From: Planctomycetota bacterium | GTDB taxonomy: Bacteria; Planctomycetota; Planctomycetia; Pirellulales; Pirellulaceae | NCBI GenBank assembly: GCA_026692865.1 | Contig: JAPLNI010000055.1 | Coordinates: 26,619-90,618, forward strand | Direction: 5' to 3' | Length of the DNA: 64,000 nt | Shown: positions 19,234-28,330 of the stretch, in pieces | Position numbering within the stretch: the stretch's first letter is position 1 | How the letters are laid out: each line of letters begins with the position of its first letter | Notes under the pieces: generated by a model | The model's input: only the letters and a program-made list of their open reading frames with translations | What the model was told of the DNA's origin: nothing | Databases searched by the model: none | Translations under genes and position numbers: made by a program

Positions 19234-20325
19234 ATGGAAGCGGGAATTGTTGGTTTACCAAACGTAGGCAAAAGTACGTTGTTTAATGCGTTGACTGGAA
19301 CTCAGGGGGCTCAAGCGGCTAACTACCCGTTCTGCACGATCGAACCGAACGAAGGAATTGTTAGTATTCCTGACGAACGACTCGGGCGGATCTCTGCTAT
19401 CATTCCCCCGCAAAAATTGATTCCAGCGATGTTTAAATTGGTCGACATCGCCGGGATTGTCGCTGGAGCTAGTGAAGGGCAAGGGCTCGGAAATAAATTC
19501 CTCAGTCACATTCGAGAGGTTGACGCGATTCTTCAAGTCGTACGATGCTTCGAAGATCCTGATGTAACTCACGTGGCAGGCAAGGTCGATCCAGTTGCAG
19601 ACATGGAGACAATCGAAATCGAGCTGATGCTATCGGATATCCAAACGCTGGAAAATGCTCTCCCCAAAGCCGAGCGATCAGCCAAGACGGGCGACAAAGA
19701 AGCCAAACTAAGAGTATCAGCGATCCAAAAATGCATGGCTCATTTCGAGAAGGAACTACCCCTTCGATCGATTACCAACCTAGATGATTTCGAGCAGAAA
19801 GCAATCAGCAGCTACGGGCTCATGTCAGCCAAGCCAATTCTGTATATCGCTAACGTGGACGAAAACGATCTGCAGGGAAAAACGCCGATGGTCACGGCTG
19901 TTCGAGAATACGCGGCAAAGCGAAACGCGAACGTCGTACCAGTGTGTGCAAAGCTTGAAGCGGAAATCGCTGAGATGGAGTCGCCGGACCGCGAGGAGAT
20001 GCTCGCTGGAGTAGGACTTGCCGAACCTGCCTTACAAGTTGTTGCACGCGAGGCCTACAAGACGCTCGGGCTTCAAAGCTACTTCACGGCTGGTGAAAAG
20101 GAAGTCCGAGCCTGGACCATTCCGGTCGGTGCAACCGCTCCGCAAGGTGCCGGCGTGATCCACACCGACTTCGAGAAAGGATTTATTCGCGTCGAGGTTT
20201 ACTGCCTTGAGGATTTGGAAACTTATCGAAGCGAAAAGGAGATTCGTGCTGCTGGTAAGATGCGAGTCGAAGGAAAAAGTTATATTATGCAAGACGGCGA
20301 CATTTGCCATTTCCTGTTTAACTAA
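19234..20325 (+). CDS. ychF: Ribosome-associated ATPase YchF (Obg-like)
   Basis: 363 residues, exactly the family length with the ATG at 19234. The P-loop is GLPNVGKST near residue 6, followed by the YchF-specific [12 protein letters not shown], the G3 region [19 protein letters not shown] and the C-terminal TGS domain ([21 protein letters not shown]). An ATPase bound to ribosomes and linked to stress and redox responses. An in-frame TTG at 19222 is less likely as start. It is followed 35 bases later by the PQQ-repeat gene. Confidence 0.97.
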   Translation: MEAGIVGLPNVGKSTLFNALTGTQGAQAANYPFCTIEPNEGIVSIPDERLGRISAIIPPQKLIPAMFKLVDIAGIVAGASEGQGLGNKFLSHIREVDAILQVVRCFEDPDVTHVAGKVDPVADMETIEIELMLSDIQTLENALPKAERSAKTGDKEAKLRVSAIQKCMAHFEKELPLRSITNLDDFEQKAISSYGLMSAKPILYIANVDENDLQGKTPMVTAVREYAAKRNANVVPVCAKLEAEIAEMESPDREEMLAGVGLAEPALQVVAREAYKTLGLQSYFTAGEKEVRAWTIPVGATAPQGAGVIHTDFEKGFIRVEVYCLEDLETYRSEKEIRAAGKMRVEGKSYIMQDGDICHFLFN

Positions 20326-20360
20326 AGGCGGATGCTCTCGAGCGTCTGAACAAACTCAAG

Positions 20361-21677
20361 ATGAATACGACTCGTTCTGCAATGCTTCACCGATCCTTGA
20401 AAAGGCACGCTCTGATTCGCTCCGTTTTCGTACTTAGTTTCATGCTATTGTCGAACGCAGTCGGAAATGCGGAAGAGTCCTGGCCGAGATTTCGCGGCCC
20501 CAACGGCGAGGGAAGATTGGCAGATTTCCAAGTCGCTCTTCCGTGGAATCCAAATCAGATCGTTGCCAAAGTCCCTTTGCCTGGCAATGGAAATGGTTCG
20601 CCCGTCATTTGGGGTGATTCGGCATATGTTCTTTGCGCTAACCCGGACACAGCCGAGCGGACCCTAGTTGCGATCGATATTCAGCGTGGAAAAATCCGAT
20701 GGTCTAAATCATATCCCTCGGAACAACATCCGCTTCACAAGATGAGCTCGTATGCTTCCAGTACGCCCTGCGTGGATGAGAAGGGAGTTTACGTTGCTTG
20801 GGGTGCGCCGACGCACTCGATGCTCAAAGCCTTCACTCACGATGGTCAAGAACGTTGGAGCGTCGATTGGGGACGACTGGTAACGCAACACGGATTTGGC
20901 ACCTCGCCGGTAGTTATTGGTGATCGTATCCTCCTGTTCGCAAGCCAAGACGCCGAGGAATTGCCAGCCGGAGTCGAACCGGGCGAAGACCGAATGATCG
21001 CCTACGATAAGCAAACCGGTCGTCAGGTTTGGGAGCGCCCGCTCAAGACCACCCGCGTTTGCTACGGTGTCCCATGTATCGCATCCGATGATTCCAAGTC
21101 TATCTTGTTTTGTGCCAGCACCGGGGAAGGTTTCTTTGCAATCGACATTGCTGACGGAAAGCAATTGTGGAGCGTTCCAATGTTTCAAAAACGAATTTGT
21201 TCATCTCCGATTTTGGCGGGAAGTCGTCTCATTGCAACGGAAGGCTCTGGCGGAGGCGGCAATGTGCTGTCCGCAGTCGGTTGGAAATCGGCTGAATTCA
21301 AGTCGCTTGCCGCTGAAACTCCGACGCTTCAATACCAAATCCAACGGGCCGCTTCCTATGTGCCAACACCGATTGTTGATGGCGATTTTCTTTACACCTG
21401 GGCTGATAATGGAGTTGTATCCTGCTTCGATCTTGCTACAGGAAAGAATGAGTGGAGCCAGCGCGTTGGTGGGAATTTTTCCGGATCACCAGTCATCCTC
21501 GGTGGCAAGCTGATTAACGTTTCGGCTGATGGTATTCTTTCGATCGTGAAAGCATCACCAACCTATGATTTGATTGGAAGCGTTGACCTAGAGCAGTCTG
21601 TGCGCTCGACCATTGCTGCGATCTCCGATCGCATGCTGATTCGAACTGACGAGTCGCTGTGGATTATCGCGAAGTAA
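20361..21677 (+). CDS. Exported PQQ-like beta-propeller protein
   Basis: 438 residues. A signal peptide covers about residues 1-37 (hydrophobic SVFVLSFMLLSNAVG). The mature N-terminus ESWPRFRGPNGEG is the standard opening of planctomycete outer-wall PQQ-repeat proteins. Blades are marked by repeats such as LVAIDIQRGKIRWSK, MIAYDKQTGRQVWERP, FFAIDIADGKQLWSV and CFDLATGKNEWSQ, giving an eight-bladed-type propeller. No dehydrogenase residues can be assigned, so it is probably a binding or scaffold protein in the periplasm and not an enzyme. Confidence 0.9.
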   Translation: MNTTRSAMLHRSLKRHALIRSVFVLSFMLLSNAVGNAEESWPRFRGPNGEGRLADFQVALPWNPNQIVAKVPLPGNGNGSPVIWGDSAYVLCANPDTAERTLVAIDIQRGKIRWSKSYPSEQHPLHKMSSYASSTPCVDEKGVYVAWGAPTHSMLKAFTHDGQERWSVDWGRLVTQHGFGTSPVVIGDRILLFASQDAEELPAGVEPGEDRMIAYDKQTGRQVWERPLKTTRVCYGVPCIASDDSKSILFCASTGEGFFAIDIADGKQLWSVPMFQKRICSSPILAGSRLIATEGSGGGGNVLSAVGWKSAEFKSLAAETPTLQYQIQRAASYVPTPIVDGDFLYTWADNGVVSCFDLATGKNEWSQRVGGNFSGSPVILGGKLINVSADGILSIVKASPTYDLIGSVDLEQSVRSTIAAISDRMLIRTDESLWIIAK

Positions 21678-21804
21678 CATGCGCATCTGCCAGCGTAGCG
21701 TGCAGAATCTAAAGCGGAATTTTGGGACCACTGTCCTGAACAGGCATCCAAATAAACACTTGGACGGGACGGCGGTCCCATCCTACGGGTTTCTTGATTC
21801 TCAC

Positions 21805-22065
21805 TTATCCACCGCTTACTGGCGGGATCATGGCAATTTCTTCTTTGCCATGAATCGTTTGATTGTCGTTTGCAAAGGAACGATCCATAGCGAACCTTGA
21901 TATCGCAATCAGGGGCGCGAGAGTCGGGTGCTCGCTTGCCAGTTTTTTTTTGAGCTCGCGCACGGACGTCGGTAGTGAAACCGAGACGGATACAGAACTT
22001 TGCCCCGCCTTCTCTTTCGCCAAAGCGAACAAAAGGATGGTGACTGGTGTTTGAGAAATTTCCAT
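21805..22065 (-). CDS. MoaD/ThiS-like sulfur carrier
   Basis: 86-residue ubiquitin-like beta-grasp protein ending in PPVSGG, the Gly-Gly tail that is adenylated and thiocarboxylated. The central LPTSVRELKKKLASEHPTL and late IAMIPPVSGG segments fit MoaD, the small subunit of molybdopterin synthase. No other moa or thi gene is nearby, so the pathway (molybdenum cofactor or another sulfur transfer) is inferred from sequence type only. The start is ATG at 22065. Confidence 0.85.
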   Translation of the reverse strand: MEISQTPVTILLFALAKEKAGQSSVSVSVSLPTSVRELKKKLASEHPTLAPLIAISRFAMDRSFANDNQTIHGKEEIAMIPPVSGG

Positions 22066-22430
22066 GAAGTTAGTTGCGTTGCTATCGGGGCTGTCAAGAA
22101 AAATTGTCGCAATTCAACCGTAGAAGTCTAACCCAGAACTGCACGAACTGCATCACTGACACAAACCATGCGAGTCGGGCAATCTGTAGCGTTTAGAAGC
22201 GAATCTTTCCTTTAGGCTGACTTTTATCGTTGATACAGAGTCATGCTGATCGATATCAAACAACGTCTCAGGGATCGGATGCCCATTCATTAATGAATGA
22301 GATAATGTGCGCAGAACCGACTTGGCAATCCGTTCCCGGAGATATCCCACCCAATCGTTTCTCGATTCACAGCAGTTCACAATTTCGTTTTCTCTCGCTC
22401 CCCGAGAGACATTGCTGAGAGGTTACTTAG
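22066..22430. other. Intergenic region, no supported gene
   Basis: A 75-codon open frame on the minus strand (22153-22380) has no recognisable family features and no good ribosome site. CATTCATTAATGAATG near 22286 is a short palindrome. Nothing else seen. Confidence 0.4.
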
Positions 22431-24137
22431 ATGAGGCATGCAATAATGCGAAGAGACTCAATTAGTTTGGCGTGGCTGAAGCGTTCGATTTTGGCAGGGT
22501 TGATTATCTTCATTCACTCCACAGGAAAAGCCGCCAGTGGACATGGCGATGCGGACGACGCCGCAAGCTGCAAATCATCCATGCAAAGCCGCTTCGATGC
22601 GATTCTAAGTGATGAAGCATCAGAGGGCACTTTCGATATCAAAAAATTTGGTACGCTTGCAACCGTTGCTTTATATGAGTCCGTTCGATTGATGGATTGC
22701 AACCTGTTCGACAGCGATACTATTGCGATTATTAATCAAGATTTCGAAATGCGGTTGTGCGAACGGCGAGCTCTCGACTCGGGCAGCGATACTCCGACGA
22801 ACACGAATGAGAGCCAAGTTTTTGTTGCTCATACCGCGATACCAGTTTTACCACCCGCAGATCAAGATGTTGAAGAGTTTGCTGAAAGCACCAATGAGCT
22901 TGCAAGTGAGCTGATGAAACCTTTGCCGATGGCGTTTGCCACCGGTTTCGACGTCGCCACAATTTGCCGGACAGCACTCGAGGCTAGCACCTACGGTTCG
23001 GGAAAAATGCCCTTTTCATCACCCCAGCCTGCAACTGAGCTTCCCGACATGAACTCAGGCACTGAAGAACAATTACCAGCAAAAGCATCCTTCGCCGTCG
23101 AAATCTCCGCGATCGAATCTGCAATCCAAGTGCGACCTTGGGGGTACCGATTTACTCGCGATAACTTACTTAGCTCGTACCACTTCTCAGGCGAGTTGCA
23201 AATCACAAAGTTATACGACGAGGAGTACCGCCCCTACGATTTCTTCGAAGTACCGCAAGCGCGCAACACATCGGAAATCAGCGAAGTTCAAGTAGCGGCT
23301 GAAGTGAGTAGCATTGCCGAGATGCAAAGCGTGCCTGAAGTGCCGAGCGTGCCCGAAGCGTATGTTGACTCGGAGTCAATTGTGACATCGCCGGCTCCGG
23401 ACAAAGAGCTTTCCATTTCCAGCATCGTTCCGATGAGCTCGATTACAGATTCGATAGCCTGCGCCCGATCCGCAGTATCCGCAACTTGTATCAGCGCATT
23501 TGATCAAGCCAAAATGTTTATTGATTCCTATGAATTCGATATTCAAAACTTGCTGTTCGAACGCGTTCAGCAATCAACCCCATTTATGAATCAAATGGCG
23601 ATGACCGCGACCGGATACGGCGAAGTACTTGCTCGTCAGCATTGGTTGATGAACGGCATCAAGTTGGCGATTAGCTGGAACTCTTTCGCTACGGGACGTG
23701 AGAAGGCAAGTGACGAGACCTCTGAGTCATTAGATCCATCGGTTGTTCGCCATGATTTGCGACAGGTCTTTGGGGCTAGCGTCCTCACAGACCCATTCGC
23801 AGCAGATTGTTCCCTCGTTATCAAGCGTCCGCCCACGCTCGCTTCACCAAAAATGGTTGAAATGGCAACTGAAGCTGGCGAATCAGGGGTAAAGGTTGCT
23901 TATGACGAGTCGGCAAACGCGACGCTGGGCGACGCCGACGTCCAAGACTCGACCGCTTATGAACTGCTAGTTCTGCTTCAAGATGCGTCTTGGATGGCTC
24001 ATTCGATTGACTCGAATTTTTCAGAGGGCTCAGACGTGGTAGAAATCGGGCTTAGCAAAATTGAAGAAGCCTCGACGGAACCAAAATCCGCTTCGTTGAC
24101 GCCAGAAAACGCCGGAATCGGGGTTTCTCAGCGGTAA
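22431..24137 (+). CDS. Unknown exported protein, 568 aa
   Basis: Not recognised. A Lys/Arg-rich start then a hydrophobic stretch (LAGLIIFIHSTGKAASG) suggest a signal peptide with a cut near residue 36. The rest is acidic, Ser/Glu/Ala-rich and of low complexity in places, including imperfect short repeats around residues 280-305 (EVQVAAEVSSIAEM, then VPEVPSVPEAYV). Only a few Cys are present and no enzyme motifs are seen. GAGAGG lies about 10 bases upstream of the ATG at 22431. Base composition is like that of its neighbours. A surface or periplasmic protein is the likely setting. Confidence 0.7.
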   Translation: MRHAIMRRDSISLAWLKRSILAGLIIFIHSTGKAASGHGDADDAASCKSSMQSRFDAILSDEASEGTFDIKKFGTLATVALYESVRLMDCNLFDSDTIAIINQDFEMRLCERRALDSGSDTPTNTNESQVFVAHTAIPVLPPADQDVEEFAESTNELASELMKPLPMAFATGFDVATICRTALEASTYGSGKMPFSSPQPATELPDMNSGTEEQLPAKASFAVEISAIESAIQVRPWGYRFTRDNLLSSYHFSGELQITKLYDEEYRPYDFFEVPQARNTSEISEVQVAAEVSSIAEMQSVPEVPSVPEAYVDSESIVTSPAPDKELSISSIVPMSSITDSIACARSAVSATCISAFDQAKMFIDSYEFDIQNLLFERVQQSTPFMNQMAMTATGYGEVLARQHWLMNGIKLAISWNSFATGREKASDETSESLDPSVVRHDLRQVFGASVLTDPFAADCSLVIKRPPTLASPKMVEMATEAGESGVKVAYDESANATLGDADVQDSTAYELLVLLQDASWMAHSIDSNFSEGSDVVEIGLSKIEEASTEPKSASLTPENAGIGVSQR

Positions 24138-24296
24138 AAAATCTCCCAAATTCGAATGTTGCGGCTAGCGTCGTAGGGGTGATAGCGGCGCAGCCTCGGT
24201 TCGGATACCCTCTTTAAGTTGTTCTTAAGGGGGCGAGGATTGGTTTCCCTGGTTTATTGATCAAGGAACGCCAATGTGGATATGGAGATAGTTTAG

Positions 24297-24932
24297 ATGC
24301 CCCAGTCGGTCTATCTGGTTGACGACCATCCAATCGTTCGAATCGGCTTACGTACGCTACTTGAGCGGAGTGGCTACATCGTCACGGGTGAAGCCGAGTC
24401 CGCCGAGCAGGCATTTGACGATTCCATGTTGCTGAAAGTCGACGTAATCATTCTAGACATTCGACTTCCAGGCATCGATGGAATTGATTTGCTCCAGAGG
24501 ATCTTCACGATGAAATCTGATGCGAGGGTGGTCGTCTACAGCGGTCACGAAAACCCAACCTATGCGGCTCGGGCTATCGCTCTGGGGGCCAAGGCGATTG
24601 TCTATAAAGATCAGCGATTGGCTGTGCTCACGGCTGCCATCGAAAAAGCGATGATCGGAGAATCCTCGATCGATCATATGGAGCGAAAGCGAATCGCGAA
24701 CGTCGGTACGAGGGCGAAGAACGCTTTTGTTTTCGACGATGTATCGTTGACTCAGCGGGAATTAGATGTCCTGAAGCACCTCGCGAATGGATTGACGAAT
24801 AAAGAAATCGCCCTGTCGCTGGGAATTGGATACGAAACTGTTAAGGAGCATGTCCAGCATGTCCTGAGAAAACTGTCGGTCTCGGATCGAACTCAGGCTG
24901 CTGTGTGGGCGGTGCGACAGAAAGTCGTCTAA
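24297..24932 (+). CDS. NarL/FixJ-type response regulator
   Basis: 211 residues. Receiver domain about 1-120: acidic pair VDDHP, phosphoacceptor Asp in ILDIRLPG near residue 55, Ser in VYSGHE and Lys in VYKDQR. LuxR-type helix-turn-helix at about 148-208 (LTQRELDVLKHLANGLTNKE, then TVKEHVQHVLRKL). A DNA-binding transcription regulator. No histidine kinase is adjacent, so it is an orphan in this window. The last 11 bases of the gene (AAAGTCGTCTA) are repeated once directly after the stop. Confidence 0.95.
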   Translation: MPQSVYLVDDHPIVRIGLRTLLERSGYIVTGEAESAEQAFDDSMLLKVDVIILDIRLPGIDGIDLLQRIFTMKSDARVVVYSGHENPTYAARAIALGAKAIVYKDQRLAVLTAAIEKAMIGESSIDHMERKRIANVGTRAKNAFVFDDVSLTQRELDVLKHLANGLTNKEIALSLGIGYETVKEHVQHVLRKLSVSDRTQAAVWAVRQKVV

Positions 24933-25119
24933 AAGTCGTCTAAAAAAGAACCCGAATAATTGGCCTTACGAGGCATTTAATGGCCTTTCCGGTCTCTTAA
25001 AGTGGTAAATCCTGGATTATCAAAGAGCAAACGCTTACTAGCCGGTTGCTTTTGAGCGGTCGAAATGCCAAACTGCGTCGCTTCGATTCTCCGTCTTCAC
25101 GTTGGGCTCAGATTTTACT

Positions 25120-26517
25120 ATGGCGATTAAAACTTCTTCACTTCGGATCGCAGAAATTGTTCCGTCTAGAACCTCCTTCGAATATCGCACACCGATGAAA
25201 TTTGGTGGTCGGGTCGTTAAGGACGTTGCGCTTCAGCAAACCTGTGTGATTCTAGAGGACAAATCAAAGAAGAAAAAAGCTTGCGGTATTGGTCAAATGA
25301 CACTCGGTACAGCATGGGCATGGCCAAGCAAGATGATACTTCCAGAGCAAGTAAAGCTTATCGTAGCAGGCTTGTGCGATCGAATAACCGAACGCGCTGG
25401 TACGCTCGACTTTGGTTCGCATCCGATTGAATTCGGCATGCGCCTGAAAGAAGAGGCCAAAAGCATGGCCATTGAATTAGCATCGCAAATGAAACTTAGC
25501 GAACCGATTCCCGACCTAGCGGTAATGCTCGCTTGTTCCAGTGTGGACGCGGCTGTCCATGATGCTTTTGGTCGGCTGCATGGAAGGAGCTGCTTTCAGT
25601 GCTTGGACCGTGAGCTTCTTCCGCAGCACTTGGATACTTGGCTTGGTATCGAATTCGCCGGAATGCACTTATCAGATTTCGTATCGACCAAGCCGGCGGA
25701 AACACTTGCGCTATACCATTTGGTCGGTGCCCTGGACGCACTTTCCGAGGCTGATCTCGGGCGACGAATTGGTGACGGATTGCCGGAGACCTTGGAAGAG
25801 TGGATCCAAGCCGAACAACTTACGCATCTAAAACTTAAGTTATGCGGTACAAATCTGGACTGGGACGTTGGACGTACCATTGAAGTTGATCGGCTTGCAA
25901 CCGCAAGCGGTCAATCACGACCTTGGTCATATTCCCTGGACTTCAACGAATCGTGCCCAAGCGAAGATTATGTGATTGACTTTATCGAACGTATCGATCG
26001 GCTCTCACGAACCGCCTTCGAGCGACTTCAGTACATAGAGCAGCCTACCGCTCGTGATTTAAAGAATCGTAAAGATATCACGATGCACCGCGTCGGACGA
26101 TTGAAGCCAGTCGTGATTGACGAGTCGCTTACGGATCAAGAAACACTTCTTATCGCTCGGCAGTTGGGCTACACCGGAGTGGCACTCAAGGCTTGTAAAG
26201 GTATCAGCGAAAGCCTTCTGATGGCTGCAGCAGCGAAGCATTATGGGATGTTCCTTTGCGTGCAGGATCTTACCTGCATCGGAGGATCGTTCATGCAATC
26301 TGCGTCGCTTGCCGCTCACATCCCTACGATTACTGCGGTCGAAGGGAATGGTCGCCAGTATTGCCCAGTTGGAAACGAAGCTTGGGAAGAGCTGTATAGA
26401 CCTATGTTTCGTATCATGGGCGGCGTAGTGCCTACGGAATTGTTAACCGGTGAAGGGCTTGGATTCCGATGGCCTAAATACCTTCTGCCCAAAGGCTATG
26501 AAAGTATGGCCAATTAG
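25120..26517 (+). CDS. Enolase-superfamily enzyme (mandelate racemase-like)
   Basis: About 465 residues. The C-terminal TIM barrel has the three metal ligands of the superfamily in order: YSLDFNE, YIEQPT and VVIDESL; LKLKLCG offers the Lys-x-Lys general base, and the opposite-side Lys is in VALKACKG. This layout fits the muconate cycloisomerase / dipeptide epimerase branch. The N-terminal capping domain is longer than usual by about 60 residues. Substrate unknown; no peptidase or sugar genes are adjacent. I chose ATG 25120 over TTG 25102. Confidence 0.85.
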   Translation: MAIKTSSLRIAEIVPSRTSFEYRTPMKFGGRVVKDVALQQTCVILEDKSKKKKACGIGQMTLGTAWAWPSKMILPEQVKLIVAGLCDRITERAGTLDFGSHPIEFGMRLKEEAKSMAIELASQMKLSEPIPDLAVMLACSSVDAAVHDAFGRLHGRSCFQCLDRELLPQHLDTWLGIEFAGMHLSDFVSTKPAETLALYHLVGALDALSEADLGRRIGDGLPETLEEWIQAEQLTHLKLKLCGTNLDWDVGRTIEVDRLATASGQSRPWSYSLDFNESCPSEDYVIDFIERIDRLSRTAFERLQYIEQPTARDLKNRKDITMHRVGRLKPVVIDESLTDQETLLIARQLGYTGVALKACKGISESLLMAAAAKHYGMFLCVQDLTCIGGSFMQSASLAAHIPTITAVEGNGRQYCPVGNEAWEELYRPMFRIMGGVVPTELLTGEGLGFRWPKYLLPKGYESMAN

Positions 26518-26539
26518 CGCTTTATCCAGAATCATCTGG

Positions 26540-26612
26540 TAGCTGAATTCGTAGGAATTCAGACCTCGGTGGAAACATAGACTGAAGTCTTCAAATGTCT
26601 TACGATATGTGC
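26540..26612. repeat. Dispersed hairpin repeat, copy 4
   Basis: Hairpin A: CTGAATTC (26543-26550), loop GTAG, GAATTCAG (26555-26562), perfect stem but with a changed loop. Hairpin B is degraded: AAATGTC (26593-26599), TTAC, GATATGT (26604-26610), with one G-T pair and one mismatch. It lies between convergent gene ends, just past the enolase-type gene. Confidence 0.7.
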
Positions 26613-26730
26613 CACAAGTCGTCACACGCCCTTGATTTGGGCAGAATGAGGGAACTGGATGACTCCGTTACAGATGTGCTTTTTGTGATCGTCAAATCAA
26701 CAGTTTACGTCAACTGCATGCATCGATTGT

Positions 26731-27105
26731 CTAGAGTGACGAGATCGACATGATCAAGCACAGCACCGACACAAACGCTGAGACTGCCACCAGCGGCATC
26801 GAGACGGGCTCTAGTCTTGCAAGCCTTGGTGCGTAAGAAGAGAAATAGAGAGGAAGTGTTGTACCCACTTCAAAGTCTGGGCGGACGCGACGTTTGGGAA
26901 GATTTTCAAGAACTATTTTTTCCCCTCGCCACTCAAACTCGATCACCGGAGCATACCATGTTCCTCCGTCGTCCTCGTGTTTGATGATACACCGCACACG
27001 GCCTTCCAATTTAGGTTCGGATCTCCAGAGGCAGTAACCAGCCCATGAAATATACGAGACACCAATAGCGAAACAGGCCAAACAAAAGAGGGCAAAAAAC
27101 GACAT
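26731..27105 (-). CDS. DUF3592-like two-helix membrane protein
   Basis: 124 residues. An N-terminal helix (FFALFCLACFAIGVSYISW) and a C-terminal helix (VSMPLVAVSAFVSVLCLIM) flank a soluble part with LEGRVRCIIKHEDDGGTWY, VIEFEWRGEKIVL and GTTLPLYFSSYAPRLARL. This pattern (conversion of a sequence around an xYxPVxEFxxxG core, then a value for the y-coordinate of ionic groups) matches DUF3592 small membrane proteins, whose role is unknown. The loop would face the periplasm or cytosol; topology cannot be decided. Single gene. Confidence 0.75.
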   Translation of the reverse strand: MSFFALFCLACFAIGVSYISWAGYCLWRSEPKLEGRVRCIIKHEDDGGTWYAPVIEFEWRGEKIVLENLPKRRVRPDFEVGTTLPLYFSSYAPRLARLEPVSMPLVAVSAFVSVLCLIMSISSL

Positions 27106-27251
27106 CGTGAAATCTAGAGGGAGAGGTTTCTATACTCTTGCCCCAAAATTAATACCGCCAAGTAACTGCCCGCTAACTAATATTTTCAGAGTGTAACAAC
27201 CGGGCAGTCGGCGTGTTGTGCAATTTTCAAGAAATTTTCCTTAAAAATCAA

Positions 27252-27541
27252 TTAATTTGGGACGGCGACCGAGTCAAAGATCTGTTCGATTGTGGCTTTC
27301 GGGTCGTCGAAGCCACCAGTTAGTCGAAGTTCCAACACAGGCCCAGAAACCGCTTGGACGTCGTCGGGAGTTGTAAAGCCGCGAAGAGGTTCAGAAACGC
27401 GTTCGCTTGCGCCATCCTCTGCCAAATCATCAAGCCTCGTGGGCTCAGGCCTAACGCAGCGGCTTTATAGATCCGCGTCGCAGCACAGAGATTCACCAGG
27501 TATTCCCGAACAGGTAGTTCTACGGATACCTTGGCGACCAT
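27252..27541 (-). pseudogene. MoxR-type AAA ATPase, C-terminal remnant with frameshift
   Basis: Translating the minus strand gives VSVELPVREYLVNLCAATR and LGLSPRGLMIWQRMAQANAF in one frame. After a shift of one base near 27381-27392 it continues as RGFTTPDDVQAVSGPVLELR and GGFDDPKATIEQIFDSVAVP, ending at a stop at 27252-27254. The order (ATR, LGxSPRG, TPDDV, VLxxRL) is the C-terminal lid of MoxR ATPases. The Walker A, Walker B and about 230 N-terminal residues are absent, so this is a decayed fragment. A hairpin (GCGACCA, TGGTCGC) sits at its upstream edge, 27534-27552. Confidence 0.8.
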
Positions 27542-27573
27542 TTTTTGGTCGCTTTACGAAAAACGAAACATGC

Positions 27574-28068
27574 TTACTGAGGTGGGCCACGAGGAGATTG
27601 GTCGGTCGATACGCTCGCTGCCATTTGGGTCGGGCGATCCAAATCTATCGGGAAGTCAACGTTACCGGCGTCTCGGAGAGTAAACTCCGGTGCGGATAGC
27701 GAAGGAGTAGAAAACCATTGGCAGACAGTACATTCATGACAATGCTCGGCTGACCACTGTAGATCGTCGCTAGATTTCTCACCTTCAGATTGACGATTGG
27801 CCTTCGAATCTAATTCGTCACGGTCATTTTGCCCGGAATGCTTGTGTGCATGGCAATGGCTACACGCCTTCTTTTGAGCAGCAACCGATTTGTCGCTCCA
27901 CGCCCGCGTTTCTAAGTGGGACGCATCCAAAACGCAGCAGTTGGAACCAGTTCCGCAAACCTGCGAGCAACCAGTCAAAACGTGGACCGGACGCCCCAAA
28001 GCTTGAAAGACCACGAAAACGAAGACCCAGAGGACCGCAAATCTGCGTTGGCTCTGGGGTGGTTTCAT
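27574..28068 (-). CDS. Exported Cys/His-rich protein ending in RGPP
   Basis: 164 residues. An N-terminal signal or anchor (FAVLWVFVFVVFQALG) precedes a region with paired Cys and His: CSQVCGTGSNCCVLD, CSHCHAHKHSG and HCHECTVCQWFSTPSL. The C-terminus SPRGPPQ is a hallmark I associate with a planctomycete exported family found near metal-efflux genes. Metal binding is likely but inferred. No efflux gene is in the window. The start is ATG at 28068. A MoxR remnant lies just downstream. Confidence 0.72.
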   Translation of the reverse strand: MKPPQSQRRFAVLWVFVFVVFQALGRPVHVLTGCSQVCGTGSNCCVLDASHLETRAWSDKSVAAQKKACSHCHAHKHSGQNDRDELDSKANRQSEGEKSSDDLQWSAEHCHECTVCQWFSTPSLSAPEFTLRDAGNVDFPIDLDRPTQMAASVSTDQSPRGPPQ

Positions 28069-28204
28069 GATGTACCAAACGGAGGAAGGGAGCCGACCAA
28101 ACCGAAATGTTTTTGGTAAGATCGGTCTACGCCGAAATGTCCACTAGAGTTCACCTGCTTATGCTATGCAAAACGGCAGCCAATAAAACCTCAGGCCGAA
28201 AAGC

Positions 28205-28330
28205 AGGGGCTGCGTCGTAGCGGCTGTCGTAAGACATCTGAAGACTGACGCGTTTTCTCTGAATGCTACCGACGGCTGAATTCTTACGAATTCAGCTAAA
28301 CCGAATCCAATCTGGACAAAACCCTAGTGC
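28205..28330. repeat. Dispersed hairpin repeat, copy 5
   Basis: Hairpin B: CGGCTGTC (28221-28228), GTAA, GACATCTG (28233-28240), one mismatch and one G-T pair. Hairpin A: GCTGAATTC (28275-28283), TTAC, GAATTCAGC (28288-28296), a perfect 9-base stem. It ends in the outer arm AATCTGGACAAA (28309-28320), and the continuing CTAGTGC overlaps the stop codon of the ABC ATPase gene. The left outer arm is not evident. It fills the gap downstream of that gene. Confidence 0.75.

Noticed and set aside
22153..22380. 75-codon minus-strand gene
   Set aside because: No ribosome site, no family, no conserved look; treated as non-coding.
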